The notes under the pieces are model-generated. The model worked only from the letters and a program-made list of their open reading frames with translations. It made no database searches and had not been told where the DNA came from. A stretch of DNA of 64,000 bases from Wyeomyia smithii (lineage: Eukaryota > Arthropoda > Insecta > Diptera > Culicidae), in NCBI RefSeq assembly GCF_029784165.1, contig NC_073696.1, positions 186,660,998-186,724,997 of the forward strand, read 5' to 3'. Made by a program: the position numbers and the translations under genes. Positions 35,121-46,958 of this stretch are shown here, one piece after another. How positions within the stretch are numbered: position 1 is the stretch's first letter; each line of letters opens with the position of its first letter.

Positions 35121-35831
35121 GGGGTTAATAACCTTTTTGGTCGAGAAAAATGAGTGAAGTTTGAATTTATTTTTAAGTGCACCATTTTCATTGCATCAAA
35201 GTGGTATTTTTTCTGAAAGTACAGTTTATCAACAACAAGAAAATATGTTTGATTTTGAGACTTACCAATTATTACTGGAGTAATGGCCGTTTCCCCAAAA
35301 CGCTATTTTTTTTGCAGAGGCTTGCGGTGATCCTGATAGAGACTCAGCGGGTCAACCGAAATAAAAAAAAACTCATATTATTTCATTAGTTTAGAAGTGT
35401 GCTGGGTCCTTGAACGATCGCTTTTATGAGTATTTTGTTTTCAATGCAAACGGGAACGTTTTTCCCAAAAAATGTACGTTTTAAACGCTAAAAATTGCAA
35501 TAAAAGTTTTTTTGCGGCAAAATGTAACTGTATGTTTCAAAAAGCGATCGTTCAAGGACCGGCGAATTTTATAACGAAAATTTAAAAAAAAAGATGAAGG
35601 CAATCGGTTCTGTAGTTTTCCCGCAATCAGGATCACGGTAAAGTCATTTTCGCGTGTAAAGTTTCAAGTTTAGCTTATGCGGCCGTGGCAAGGCGCGTTG
35701 CAAATCGCTCTAACTTTCTTTCTATTGCTCAGATCTTTACGAAAATTTGTGGAAATGTTCTCAAGATGTTGTATTTGAAGATAATGTAATAAAATTCTGG
35801 TTTTTCGAAAACTAAAAAGGTATATAACCCC
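35121..35831. mobile_element. TTAA-flanked MITE (piggyBac-like) inside the mariner relic
   Basis: Exact TTAA at 35117-35120 and 35832-35835. The inverted ends are GGGGTTAATAACCTTTTT at the left and GGGGTTATATACCTTTTT read from the right. The TTAA target and G-rich ends fit the piggyBac superfamily. The 711-bp interior has no transposase. Mariner coding text resumes on the far side. Confidence 0.9.
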
Positions 35832-36022
35832 TTAAACTTCCGCTTCATTATTGCCCAAAATCTCTCAATCGGACGGAACTGCGGGATTTATGTTTTTATC
35901 GATGAATTCTACGTTATTATCGCCGTACCACTGCACTGGATGACTTCCCGGCTGTAGTGGCAACTCGCCAAATCTGGCTAAAACTTTACGAGACCTTAAA
36001 AGGCTTCAATGAAAGGTATTAT

Positions 36023-36257
36023 CACAGACAGACGTCCAAGCAAGAACAACATTGATCAAAATTTCCGTGTAAATTTTCAAAGTAAATTGCGTTATGAATC
36101 ACTTGTACACTAGCGCCGCCTGGTGACCTTATCGCTACAATAAATTTTTTTTCGCTGGTGCACGAGGCTGGCGGTACTGGTAGCGCTATCTGCTTACGGA
36201 TCGCTACTACAAAAAACTTTACACAAGTTTGGAACTCAGCTTGGATGTCTGTCTGCG
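36023..36257. mobile_element. Small TIR element with 7-bp duplication inside the mariner relic
   Basis: Ends CACAGACAGACGTCCAAGC and, read from the right, CGCAGACAGACATCCAAGC. Flanked by GTATTAT at 36016-36022 and 36258-36264. 235 bp, no ORF. The inner text 'cactagcgccgcctggtgac' partly pairs with 'gtaccgccagcctcgtgc'. The superfamily is unclear; a 7-8 bp duplication would suit hAT or P-like elements. Confidence 0.75.
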
Positions 36258-36960
36258 GTATTATTATTGTTATGAATATTTGTTTATTAGAGAGTGATTT
36301 AACCATTTGGTCGTTCATTACTTCTTCTAGAGAGTAATGAAAGGTAGTACGCGATTTTTGAGGCATTCTTTCTTGTACAGCTTCGAGTCCATCGTCTTAT
36401 TCGACACAAACACTTTGGTCTTTGCTCCGCAGCTGCATATCCCTTGTCCAAATCATCAGTTTTTGGCAAATTTGTCCATAAAAGCAAACTTGAACTTCGC
36501 AAGAACATCTCTCCGTGCCGTCGCCAAGTAAAATGTACGCCCAGAAGCTGTCCGAAACCCATTTGGACGTAGGTTTCATCGTTGATGAGCAGGCATCCTT
36601 GGTACTTCGCCAAAACCTGTTGGTACATTTGCCTAGCTCGAGTTTTGGTGACGAAAATTTACTTCAGCGTTCTGTTTGGTTGCCTGCTGGCTCGATAACA
36701 ACGATATATTGCCCGCAAACGAATTCTTTGAACGATACTGCGAGCAGCAGCGTATTTTTGTGCGGTTTCATCATCCGATAGTCCAGGGTTTGCTCTGACG
36801 GTTCTCAACACCTTCTGGTTCAGCTTGCGGTCATATGTTCCATCACGACGCTTAGCTTTAAGCACTCGATCTACGACCTTAGGCTCCCTGTAACGTTTGA
36901 CACACGGTTGATTTGGCGATTTTTAACGTTTTTGCAATTTTTATTGCAGACCACGTTGGT

Positions 36961-37374
36961 ATCCTTGTAGCTACGGAGCTCTCCCACTATTATACGTTAC
37001 TCAGACCAGTTTTATAATAAGAGGGACTAATGTTTGTTGATAGGAAAGTTCTTAATTTTTACTTATGGAAGGTTACGTTTTTAGGCTTCAAACGGTAAAC
37101 AAAAACGAATTTTGAATAGGAAATTCGGTATTTGGAACTGTAATTCGTTATTCGTACTACATTATTATTACTACGAGTTGAATCTACCCAGCTTCGAAGT
37201 GGTAGCACTTACGGATACGGGTCGGGTATCGGCGATTTCGGGGTATTTTTCTTACGAGTACGGGTAGCTGGAAAAAAATTTTCGTGTTCGGGTCGGGTAC
37301 GGGTAACAAACTTCCCATACCCAACCATCTCTACTATCTAATTAAAATATGCATGCGCCAAAAATTTTCAACAG
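36961..37374. other. No gene; CGGGTA-rich transposon end
   Basis: 37200-37335 read on the minus strand begins 'tagagatggttgggta' and contains repeated 'cgggtacgggta' and 'acccgacccg', resembling the end of a hAT-like element. Only one end was seen. Confidence 0.4.
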
Positions 37375-38230
37375 CGTCAAAATCGAACGCAGCGACTCGA
37401 CATCGAACATTTACGGAATCTCATAGTTGTCCAAAGCTCTGCAGCTGAAAGCGGCACTATCAGCAGAAGAGCAGCTTGGTGCAGGCGCTTTTGAAGATGT
37501 CTGGAGGGACATACGATCCGCCGTAGGTTGCACGGCTACAGCGGCACTAGGTACAGCCGCTCCGAATCTAAAAAATGACTAGTTTGAAGGCGGATGCAAA
37601 TAGCTAGTAGAGGAAAGAATTCAGCACGGGCGAAGAATCTGCAGCACCGCACGAAAACGAATGTGGAACGATATAAACATGCGCGGGACAGGCAGGACTC
37701 GCGTCCTTCGAAGAGAAAAAAGGGCCAGCAAGAAACACAAGATTGCGCGACACCCGTGAGTTCTACGAGAAATACAACAGCTTGCGCAGAAGCTACATAC
37801 CGCAAACCAATATGTGCCGCGACCTGGAGAAAGCGAGTGTGAGCAGATCGAAAGGTGGAAACAGTATCATAACAAGTATCTTAAGGGCGATGTTGCAGCA
37901 GAAGAAGTTGGTACGGCAATCAGTTTAGGAGCGCGCGCATAAGACGACAGGTTTTCGGCCCCAAGCCTCAAGGAGATTGAGAGGGAAATCGGCAGGTTGA
38001 AAAACTAACAAAGCCGCTGGCAGTGACCAATTACTAAGCGAACTTCTGAAAAACGGTTGTGAAGCACTGGCTAGAGCACTGCACTGGTTAATTATCAGGA
38101 TCTGGGAGGACGTTACCAGAAGAATGGATGGAAAAAATCGTGTGTCCCATCTACAAAAAAGGCGACTAGTCCAGCATTGCGGACTAGAGAAAAGGGACTT
38201 TCAGAGTGCTTTCTGCAGCAAGTATATATA
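37375..38230 (+). pseudogene. RTE-clade (JAM-like) LINE fragment
   Basis: Several frames together give the linker between endonuclease and RT of RTE-type LINEs: LSAEEQLGAGAFEDVWRDI, NVERYKHARDRQDS, REFYEKYNSLRRSYIPQTNM, then SAPSLKEIEREIGRLKN and the first RT motif (NKAAGSDQLLSELLKNG, EALARALHWLIIRIWED). It ends near the 'CPIYKKGD'-equivalent text at about 38165. Frameshifts and stops are numerous. The endonuclease and the catalytic RT part are missing. Confidence 0.82.
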
Positions 38231-38599
38231 TTTTCGCAATCATTCAAACGCTGAAGCGCTCCGTGTTGCTAGCCGACCGACTACCGACCCACCGCTTCAA
38301 GACGACCAAATTTCCGACTTCTACCAACATAATAGTACTATTAGAACAAGACCGACTGACGTATCAACACGCAACATAACACTGGCACGCATCGATGTTG
38401 GCATTATGGATGCCTCTAACCTCCCTGCAGGAGTCGAGCCATTACAGTCAGCGATCAACAGCCGTCTCGGTCCTGCATGCGGATGCGAGGGACGAGGCAT
38501 CTAAAATCCCAGATCAGACAAGTGCGAAAATGCTAATTCCAGACCTCCCATTGATTCGCTATCCGGTCTCAGCCCATCTACCAATTCGATGACGAATAT

Positions 38600-41500
38600 T
38601 CACCTTTACTACCAAAATATGGGTGGTATGAACGCTGGCGCTTCAGAATACCTATTGGCTTGCGCTGACAGTCCATACGATATTATTGAACTGACCGAAT
38701 GCTGGATCGATAATCGTTCACTTATGCGGCAAATCTTCGGGCCTGACTATGGAGTTTTCTGAAATAGCTGCAGAAATAGCCGCAAAACATCAAGTGATGG
38801 AGCTTTGATCGCAGTTCATCGTCAACTTAGTGCCTCTATCCTCGAATGCGATGAGTGGACGATTGCTGAGCAGGTGTGGGTGAAAATTGAGCTCTCGGAT
38901 CGCACGTTATACTTGTGTGCCATCTACATCCCTCCAGATCGTATTCGTGCCTTAGATTTTATTCGCGTACACATGTCTCCGATTAGCACCATTATTTCGA
39001 TGACGTCCGCTGTCGATGATGTGCTTGTTTTAGACGATTTCAATCTGCCCGGCATTATTTGACGAGAAAGAGATAATGGCTTTATGTACGACGATTTCGG
39101 CTCGTCCACGTTGTCACCAACCTCTAACGAAGTCCAAGATTGCTACAGTACTGCCACTCTTCAACAGTGCAACAAAATTACCAACGAAAACGGACATTTC
39201 TTGGATCTCTGTTTCGCCACTGTACGCTGCCAAGCCCCTAAAGTGATGCTGCCTCCTTCTACACTCGTTAATCACATTCCTCATCACCCGGACCTGCCAA
39301 TAATGGCAGTTCTTCGGAGAGTCTCTCACAACACGACTCCGGTACCGACAACTGTTTACTACGATTTCGCCAACGCCGATTTTGATAACATCAACGCATT
39401 GCTAACTCGAAAAGACTGGGAGGCCGTCTTGAACACGGATGACATAAATACTGCCGCCTCAACCCTCTCCCACATTTTAAACTACGCCATAGATCGACAC
39501 GTCCCAAAAAGAACCATCTCTGTTCAACAGAAATTGCCATGGCTGGACCCCACATTACGACGCCTTAAATCGGAGAGAAAAGTGGCCCAGGGAAGTTTCT
39601 CAAGATACAGAATTCTACCTCTACGGAACCACTAGTGATCGATCAATACCCGCTATAAACAGTTAAGTCGCTATTTTTTTCGAAGCTTCCTTCGTAATGT
39701 CGAGCGTAGGCTTAAACGTAACCCCAAATCGATTTGGTAATATGCTGGCGAACAGCGTAGAGATGACGACCTTCCTCCGAGTATGCACTTAGACGGTGAC
39801 ACTGCAACATTTGTGGAACAAATTTGCCAATTGTTATCGCGGAAATCTTCCAGAGTAGTTGTGGACGAACGGTCAACGACGGACGAAATTACTGCCGCAA
39901 AAGAAGGTGTCCCCTTTCTCGGTCGTGCACTGAACTTTCTGACTTCTCCAGTGGCGATAGCGCGGTATCATTAACCGCCTCGAAACTCAAGTCTTCCACG
40001 TCCGCATACCAACCGTTTCCTGAAAAAAAAAATGCATTGGTAGTCTGGCTTCTCCAATGAGCCGTCTATTCACTAAATCTATTCGCTCTGACGTCTTTCC
40101 TTCGGTCTGCAAATCGATGTCATTTTTTCCAGTACACAAGAAAGGAAATAAAAGTAACATCAACAACTACCGTGGAATCGCCGCTCTTTGCTACATACCG
40201 AAGCTCGTTGTGTTTGAACCTACTTGCTCGTTCTTCAAGCAGTACATCGCTGACGAACAACACGGACTCATGCCAAAGCGAACAATGGTCACAAATCCGC
40301 TGACGCTCACATCCTACGTAATGGACAACTTTGACGACCAGTCTCAGACGGGCGTCATTTACACAGACCTATCCGCTACTTTTAATAAACTGAACCTGAA
40401 CTGATTCGCCGTGGCGTAACTCGAAATGCTTGGTCGTATTTGTCTGACCGGTGTTTAGTAGTGAACATCGGAGAAGTCTTTTTGACATCTTTATTCGCTT
40501 ACTCCGGCATTCCGCAAGGCAGCCATCTCGGGCTTTCGATATTTCTGATGTACTTGAACGACGTCAATTTTTGATTCCAAGGCCCTTGACTGCTATTCAC
40601 TGACGGCTCAAAGCTATTCGCAAAAGTAGAAGCTTCGTTAGATGCCATAGCGCTCCAGAACCAGTTCGGAGTTTTCGCAGAATGCGATGGACAAACTGTC
40701 AACACACGAAATTCACTATCGACAAGGCTAGCATAAACTTGGGATTTATTATGCGTATTACCATAGTTCCATCGACATCTATTATCTGAAAGCACTGCAT
40801 TGCACTCTGGTGCGCTCGCATTTCGAATACAGTCAGGTTTTTTTTACGCGAGGGATACGTACCTCGTGAAAAAACCGCGTAAAAAAACACGTAAAAAACC
40901 GCGTAAAAAAAACGCGTAAAAAAACCGCGTTAATTCGAAAATCCGCGTAAAAAAACGCGCTAATTCAAAAATCCGCGTAAAAAAAACACGTTTTTTTAAA
41001 TCCGCGTGAAGTAGTCCAGCAAGAAGGGCTTTAGAAAAAAACCCTAGACGCTCTAGAACCAGTATTTAAAATTGTCCTCTTTGACGGTTATTCCGGATCT
41101 TTCGGTGGGCGGAGAGTATTTTTTGGACTAAGTCTTTTACTAGATAAACAGTTAAACGTTTCTGGTTCCAACCCACGTTGATTCGGAAATTCGTGAATTT
41201 TTTTTTGAATTAGCGCGGTATCGCGTAAAAAAACCGCGTTAATTCAAAAATCCGCGTAAAAAACGCGTTAATTCGAAAATCCGCGTAAAAAACGCGTTAA
41301 TTCAAAAATCCGCGTAAAAAAACCGCGTAAAAAAACCTGACTGTACTGCATTTCCTACTATCTGAATGAAGTAAACAGAATCGAGTCAGTACAAGGTAAG
41401 TTTGTTCGTTTTGCTCTCCGAAGACTTCCGTGGAACGATCCTTTTCGACTACCTAGCTACAAACAGCGGTGCAGACTCATCGATTTAGACACACTGCAAA

Positions 41501-41700
41501 TCAGTCGGGACATAAACAGGCCAGTATTCGTCTCCGACGTGTTTACCTCACGAGTCGATTGTCCAGCAATTCTCGAGCAACTCATTAGTTATGTTCAACC
41601 ACGCATGTTGCGAAATAGCCTCTTTCTTCTCACGTTCCGAATAGGCGAACGAACTATATCAGCTTCAGCACGATAACCGGTCTCCAGGGCCATTTTAATC
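38600..41700 (+). pseudogene. CR1-like LINE ORF2: endonuclease and reverse transcriptase
   Basis: Endonuclease text includes NIHLYYQNMGGMNAG, YDIIELTECWIDNRS, DGALIAVHRQLSAS and VLVLDDFNLPGI (the usual GDFN is DDFN). After the linker (KLPWLDPTLRRLKSERK), RT motifs are FFPVHKKGNKSNINNYRGIA, QHGLMPKRTMVTN, VIYTDLSATFNKLN, SGIPQGSHLG and LLFTDGSKLF. The last should carry the catalytic Asp pair but reads TDG, so the enzyme is dead. Frameshifts near 39060, 39640, 40060 and 40405 and stops add to this. The frame reads RSHFEY up to the foldback insertion and resumes after it with CISYYLNEVNRIESVQGKFV and LPSYKQRCRLIDLDTLQISR. Confidence 0.85.
40830..41343. mobile_element. CGCGTAAAA-family foldback MITE inside the CR1-like LINE
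   Basis: Ends CAGTCAGGTTTTTTTTACGCG-like at the left and the complement ending CCTGACTG at the right. Flanked by TA at 40828-40829 and 41344-41345. The interior holds about a dozen 'ccgcgtaaaaaa' and 'gcgttaattcgaaaat' modules, mostly in the outer thirds and in inverted sense overall; the centre (about 41010-41190) is unrelated DNA. Removing the element and one TA joins LINE codons in frame (H-F-E-Y then C-I-S), proving both ends exactly. Confidence 0.93.
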
Positions 41701-41842
41701 GATACGCTATATGCTTTGATTTCCACACCAGCCGCGAGATGCTAAAGACCCGCTTCTTGACTTAAGCACGTAACTTTTAGTATATAAAAGTCATTTGGAC
41801 CACAAGGCCTGTTGATGTAATTTTTTCAAATAAACAAATAAG

Positions 41843-41903
41843 CTGGATTGTAGCAACGAACGTGCAATAACGCTGCTAAGCGCTGTTCACAAGGTACTCT
41901 CCC
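41843..41903. other. Target flank and left duplication of the Juan-like LINE
   Basis: A short unassigned flank ending in AAGGTACTCTCCC (41891-41903), which is repeated exactly at 46213-46225. Confidence 0.85.
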
Positions 41904-42126
41904 CCCACAGTGCGCCTTGAGCTGCCCGACAGATCAGACGTATTTTCGGTTGCTTGTGGACTGGTCTTTGACTGCCTATAGCTTCAAAGTTTGTGTTTTG
42001 TCAGTGTGTCTTTTAAAGATTACCTGGAAGTTAACTTACATCAGTCTTTCTCAAGACTACCTATTTCTTTCTTTCTCAATACTTGCAATTTGATATTATT
42101 TTTGAACTTTTTTCGTATCACCTGAA

Positions 42127-43455
42127 ATGGCAGGACGAAAAAAGAAACCACGCATCGCTACGGGGAGGAAAAGAGAGGCATCTCTTTCTGAAACTAGCTT
42201 ATGCAGTGAAAATTTATATGATATTCTGCCTGAGCAAGAAGCCGGCGAAATTGAAATGTTCGAAAGTAAAACTATTCAAAGTGAAATTTCTGTAAAAAAG
42301 GAGAAAGTTCCACCTATTGTGGTAACTATTGCTTCTGAATTTAATATTTTTAAAAAAGAACTTTCTACGTTTCTCTCCGACATCAAAGTTACTTATCAAA
42401 TTGGCCTAAGAGGCGAATGCCGTTTACTGGCCCAAACATTGAAAGATTGGAATCGTCTTATTCAGTATTTAACTGAAAAGATGTATAAATTTCTTACATA
42501 TGATACGAAGAGCGCCAAGCCGTTCAAGGTCGTATTGAAAGGTCTCACCAACGATCAAACCGTTGATGAGATCAAAACTACTTCGACAGAATTACTTGGT
42601 ATAGCCCCTACCCAAGTAATTCTGATGAAACAAAAATCACGAGGCGAAAACAGTCAGCGAACTGGAATTTCCCTTGTAAATTATTTAATTCATTTTAACC
42701 GCAGTGAGGTTAATAACTTAAATTTTTTTTCGAAAAAGCACATGCTTTATATAACGTGCGTGTAAAATGGGAATTATCTCGAAAGTTTGGCAGAGGTGAA
42801 AAGCATATCACCCAATGCCGTGTTTGCCAACGTTATGGCCATGGTTCAAAGTTTTGTAACATGGACCAAAAATGCCTCATTTGTGGTGACTCTTCTCACA
42901 AAAAGGACACATGTCCTGTGAAAGAAAGTAAAAATTTTCGCTGTGCGAATTGTAACGGCAGCCATATGTCAAATTTTTACCAATGCCCAGTCCGTTTAGC
43001 AATTGTTAAGGCAAGGCAAGGTAAACAAAGTTATATTTCTCAATTAAAATAAACTTCAAAACAAAATTCTCCAAGCGTACCAGTGACGCATAGTTCACCT
43101 ACTCCTTTGCATACCCGTTTAACTTATGCACAGGTTACAGGTAGTTCGAACATTATACCGCCTAGTGTTGGTAGTTCGAAAATGAACGTTGATATGGATA
43201 AGCAAAACACGCTAGAAAATAATTGTACACCTATTACTCCAGCTAATATTGCTGCCGAAAATGTTTTTTCTAATGTCAACTGCCTGGGGCCTATTACGGC
43301 AGGTAAACTTTCTATTTTGCAACAGGCAATGTTCGATCTTATGAACGCCATGTTGCAGGCAAAATCAATGTTTGAAGCCATTCAAATAGGCACAAATTTT
43401 ACTATTAAATATGTTTCTAATTTAAAATTTAGCAATGATTTTAAAAAAACCAATC
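42127..43455 (+). pseudogene. Juan-like ORF1 (gag-like, zinc knuckles)
   Basis: Starts at ATG 42127 (MAGRKKKPRIATGRKR, a basic N terminus). A PRE_C2HC-type region (FKVVLKGLTNDQTVDEI) precedes a frameshift near 42755. The next frame carries CRVCQRYGHGSKFC, CLICGDSSHKKDTC and CANCNGSHMSNFYQC, three zinc-knuckle-like motifs that bind element RNA. An in-frame TAA at 43050 breaks the protein, after which the Ser/Thr/Pro-rich tail (RLTYAQVTGSSN, LQQAMFDLMNAMLQAK) continues to about 43455. Domain order matches Jockey-clade ORF1. Confidence 0.88.
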
Positions 43456-45990
43456 AAAATTTTGAATTGGAGAGAATGAGCTTTTTAATTTTTTAACAGT
43501 AAATAATGTGCATATCGTTATTATTACTGAAACATTTTTGAAACCTAACATTAAATTAAAATATGATCCCAATTACGTGGTTCATAGATATGATAGGATT
43601 CAGGGTTCCGGCGGTGGAGTTGCAATTGTTATTCATCGCCGAATCAAACATTTTATTTATTGCCGCAGCTTATTTACCATTCCAATGCACACGCGAGCAC
43701 AAAAATTATTTTAAAGGTGATTTACAAAAACTCACCAGAAATCGTTCGAAATTTTTTATAATCGGCGATTTTAACGCTAAACATGGAATAATTCTCAAAG
43801 TAAATCCAATGGAAAAATTTTATTCAATGATTGTTCTTCAGGATACTATTCTATTTTGACTCCGAATAGTCCTACATGCTTTTCTTCTGTAAGAAACCCA
43901 TCAACAATTGATTTGGTGCTAACAGATCAAAGCCATGTATGTAGTGATTTGATTACACATGCTGACTTTGATTCTGATCATCTTCCAATAACTTTTTCTT
44001 TATCACATGAATCAGTTTTAAACCTTATGAGCTCTGTTTTTAATTATAACAAGGCTAATTGGGAAAGATACAAAACTCATATTGAGAGAAATTTCAATAA
44101 TGAGCTTGATTTTCAAAACGAAGGGAATATTGATTCCGCTTTGGAAGCATTAAAATGTGCAATTGTTGATGCCAGGAATTATTCTGTTCCAAAGGCTCAA
44201 GTGAAATTTGATTCATCAATAATTGACGAAAATCTTCAACTTCTAATTCGTTTGAAAAATGTCCGCAGACGTCAATATCAACGTTCTCGTGACCCTGTTT
44301 TTAAAACTATTTATAAAGATTTACAGAAAGAGATTAAACATAGATTTACTCTTCTGAGAAATCAAAATTTTGAAACTAAAGTTGAAAAATTGAAACCATA
44401 TTCAAAACCTTTTTGGAAGCTGTCGAAGATTCTTAAGAAACTTCAAAGCCTATTCCAGTTTTAGAAGATGGTGAACGTTTTCTTGTATCCAATGAACAAA
44501 AGGCTCAAAGACTTGCTCAGCAGTTTGAGAGTGTTCATAACTCATATTTGAATTTTGTGAGTCCAAATGAAAATGAAGTCACACGTCAATTTGATTTAAT
44601 TTCTTCCCAGAATTGTTTACCTGCAGAAATAATTGAAACTAACTTCAATGAGATTAAATCAATTATTAAAAATTTCAAAAATATGAAAGCATCTGGTGAC
44701 GATGGAATCTTTAATATACTAATCAAACATCTCCCTGAGAGCACAATGGAATTTTTAGTGAAATTTTTCAATTGCTGCTTCAAAATTGCATATTTTCCCA
44801 AATTATGGAAAAATGCGAAAATTACTCCAATTTTAAAACCGGATAAGAACCCAGCTGAAGTTTCAAGTTATCGACCAATCAGTTTGCTTTCTTCAATAAG
44901 TAAACTGTTTGAGAGAATTATTCTTAACAGAATGATGTCAGACATCAACGAAAATTCAATTTTTGCAGATGAACAGTTTGGATTTCGCCATGGGCATTCC
45001 ACTACTCATCAATTGCTCAGAGTTACTAATATGATACGAGCTAACAAATCTGAAGGTTATTCCACTGGAGCTGCTCTTTTAGACATAGAAAAAGCATTCG
45101 ACAGTGTTTAGCATAAAGGTTTGATTGCGAAATTGCAAACTTTTAATTTTCCAATTTTCCTAATCAAAATTATGAAAAATTATCTTACTGATCGAACTCT
45201 GCAGGTTGTCTATCAGAATTCAAAATCTGATAGATTTCCTGTCAGAGCAGGTGTGCCTCTAGGTTCTGTCTTGGGCCCAGTCCTGTATAACATATTCACT
45301 TCAGATCTTCCTGATTTTCCTCCAGGATGCACAAAGTCATTGTTCTGCGATGACACAAGCATTTCCGTAAAAGGAGAAAGCCTTCGTGTCGTATGCAGTC
45401 GATTACAGAAAAGTTTAGATACTTTTTCTTCCTGCTTGCAAAAGTGGAAAATCTCTCCCAATGCTTCTAAAACTCAATTGATAATTTTTCCGCATAAGCC
45501 TAGGGCTTCTTTCCTCAAGCCAAACAATAATCACGTTGTCAAGATGAATGGGGTTATTTAAAGTTGGTCTGACAAGGTTAAGTACTTGGGACTAATTTAC
45601 GATAAAAAACTTATTTCCAAAGAGCACATTGGGAGTATACAAGCCAAGTGCATCAAATATATGAGATGTTTTTATTCTCTCATTAACAGGAGTTCTAAAC
45701 TTTGTTAAAAGAACAAACTTTTGATTTAGAAACAAATTTTTAGACCAGCAATGCTTTATGCTGTACCGATCTGGTCAAGTTGCTGTACAACAAGGAAGAA
45801 AACGCTCCAAAGGATTCAGAATAAAATTCTAAAAATGATTTTGAAGCGTCCTCCTTGGTTTGGTACACTCGAATTTCATAGACTTACTGGTGTTGAACTA
45901 TGTCAAATAAAATAATTAACAATTTTCGACAAAAATCGTTGCAATCCTCAATTGCTACGATAAGCCCTCTTTATAGCCAATAAGTTAGCA
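43456..45990 (+). pseudogene. Juan-like ORF2: endonuclease and reverse transcriptase
   Basis: The endonuclease N terminus is partly deleted near 43470-43500 (NQNFELER is followed by a broken frame), then VHIVIITETFLKPN, GSGGGVAIVIHRR, FFIIGDFNAKHG, PSTIDLVLTD and FDSDHLPITF. RT text is NMKASGDDGIFNILIKHLP, ILKPDKNPAEVSSYRPISLL, FGFRHGHSTTHQLLR, AALLDIEKAFDSV (stop just after), RAGVPLGSVLGPVLYNIF and SLFCDDTSISV, so the Asp pair survives. C-terminal text (DKVKYLGLIYDKK, MLYAVPIWSSCC) runs to about 45900 with more stops. No RNase H, as expected for Jockey. Frameshifts near 43710, 43855 and 44455. Confidence 0.9.
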
Positions 45991-46225
45991 ATTAAGTTAG
46001 TTGTAAGTTTACTTCCCCTTTTCTAACAAGTAGGTTTAAATCCCTACGAATGACAAGTCCTAATTGCGAAAGCAAACAAATCCTAACAATTAAAATTACA
46101 AATTTCTAACAGTGTTGAGAAGTCACCATTTGTGATTGGACACACATACTCATTATTTACTAATATTCATCATAAATACTTAAGCTACTAACAAATCCCC
46201 CCCTTAAAAAAAAAGGTACTCTCCC

Positions 46226-46958
46226 AACTTCCATGCCGCCGCCTATTACCTATAACGAAGAAATTCGTGGGGCAATACCAGGCCGGGCTTAGGGGGCCGC
46301 GCAACTACGGACCAGAGCCCGACAAAGTCATTTTCAATTGACAATTATGAGGTTACAGTGACGCTTTGACCCGTCGCTTTCAATTTAAAAGCTTTTGTAT
46401 CATTCTCAAGCTCTTCGTGAGTCACATGAAAACTACTCGGAAGCTTTTGCTTTGATTTTGACAACTGAAGGGCTATAAACTGATACAACTGCGTTTCAAT
46501 TGAAAGAAAAGGTCACCGTCACTTTCACATGACGATTCTCAATCGAAAATGATAACGAGCGCTAACGGAGACAAGGGGTTTCCATACAGTACTTCGTGCA
46601 AATATATGGACGAGGGAGAAAAAAAATTGTGACGATATGAAACGGAGAACACCAAAACCAGTTTCACAATCCGAGTGGTTACGCAGCGCCTGTGATCAAC
46701 AGCGAAAAAAATTCCGAAACATTGATCGGAATTTGCGTGATGTATTTACTGGATACCATTGCCATTTTAACTGCGGCTTATGGTATTAGAAAACTATCAT
46801 CAAACGACGCGATGCGGTGCTAGTTTCAATTAAAACGCTGAAGGAAATGAAAGAGTCTCTCTCTCCGTCTCTCTCTCCGTCAATTGAAATAGTCATCAGT
46901 TTCATTTGAAAGGATCCGATGAACAACAAACGGGAAAGAGAGAAAGAAGTGATTCGAT
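46226..46958. other. No gene recognised
   Basis: DNA between the Juan-like and LOA-like elements. 46330 and 46880 carry inverted 'tcattttcaattgac'-type words, and 46855-46880 has a short TCTC/CGTC microsatellite. A MITE is possible but unproven. Confidence 0.35.

Larger units (their letters stand above)
34986..36960 (-). pseudogene. DD37E mariner (ITmD37E-like) transposase relic
   Basis: A cut-and-paste transposase read on the minus strand in several frames. An N-terminal HTH (AIKIAKTLKIAKSTVCQTLQ) lies near 36880-36960, then VLKAKRRDGTYDRKLNQKV and a second HTH region. The first catalytic Asp is in LINDETYVQMGF near 36580. MIW, ICSCGAKTKVFV and LYKKECLKNRVLPF follow in shifted frames. The second Asp is in PDLASCHYSREVI near 35970 and the Glu in QFRPIERFWAIMK near 35860, a spacing consistent with DD37E. 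The C terminus (ATQMAKMWNKYFKEVV, GGQRLM) continues at 35000-35100 beyond a MITE. Frameshifts, stops and two insertions (35121-35831, 36023-36257) show it is dead. The mariner TIRs were not identified. Confidence 0.88.
38240..41842 (+). mobile_element. CR1-clade-like LINE, split by a foldback element
   Basis: A degraded plus-strand LINE: a possible end of ORF1 (38240-38590), ORF2 endonuclease and RT (38600-41700), then a 3' UTR containing 'tcatttggaccacaaggcct' and an end in short A/T-rich repeats 'aaataaacaaataa' at about 41842. No RNase H follows the RT. An inserted foldback element occupies 40830-41343. The clade is inferred from protein text and the 3' repeat. Confidence 0.82.
41904..46212 (+). 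mobile_element. Juan-like LINE (Jockey clade), nearly complete
   Basis: A plus-strand LINE with a 5' UTR of about 220 bp, ORF1, ORF2 and a short A-rich end (46205-46212). Perfect 13-bp duplications AAGGTACTCTCCC bracket it. Protein text closely matches the mosquito Juan family of the Jockey clade (no RNase H). Its length, about 4.3 kb, is close to a full element. Stops and indels in both ORFs show it is inactive. Confidence 0.93.

Noticed and set aside
46330..46895. MITE with inverted TCATTTTCAATTGAC words
   Set aside because: The match is about 15 bp, the words are palindromic in themselves, and no target duplication was found.
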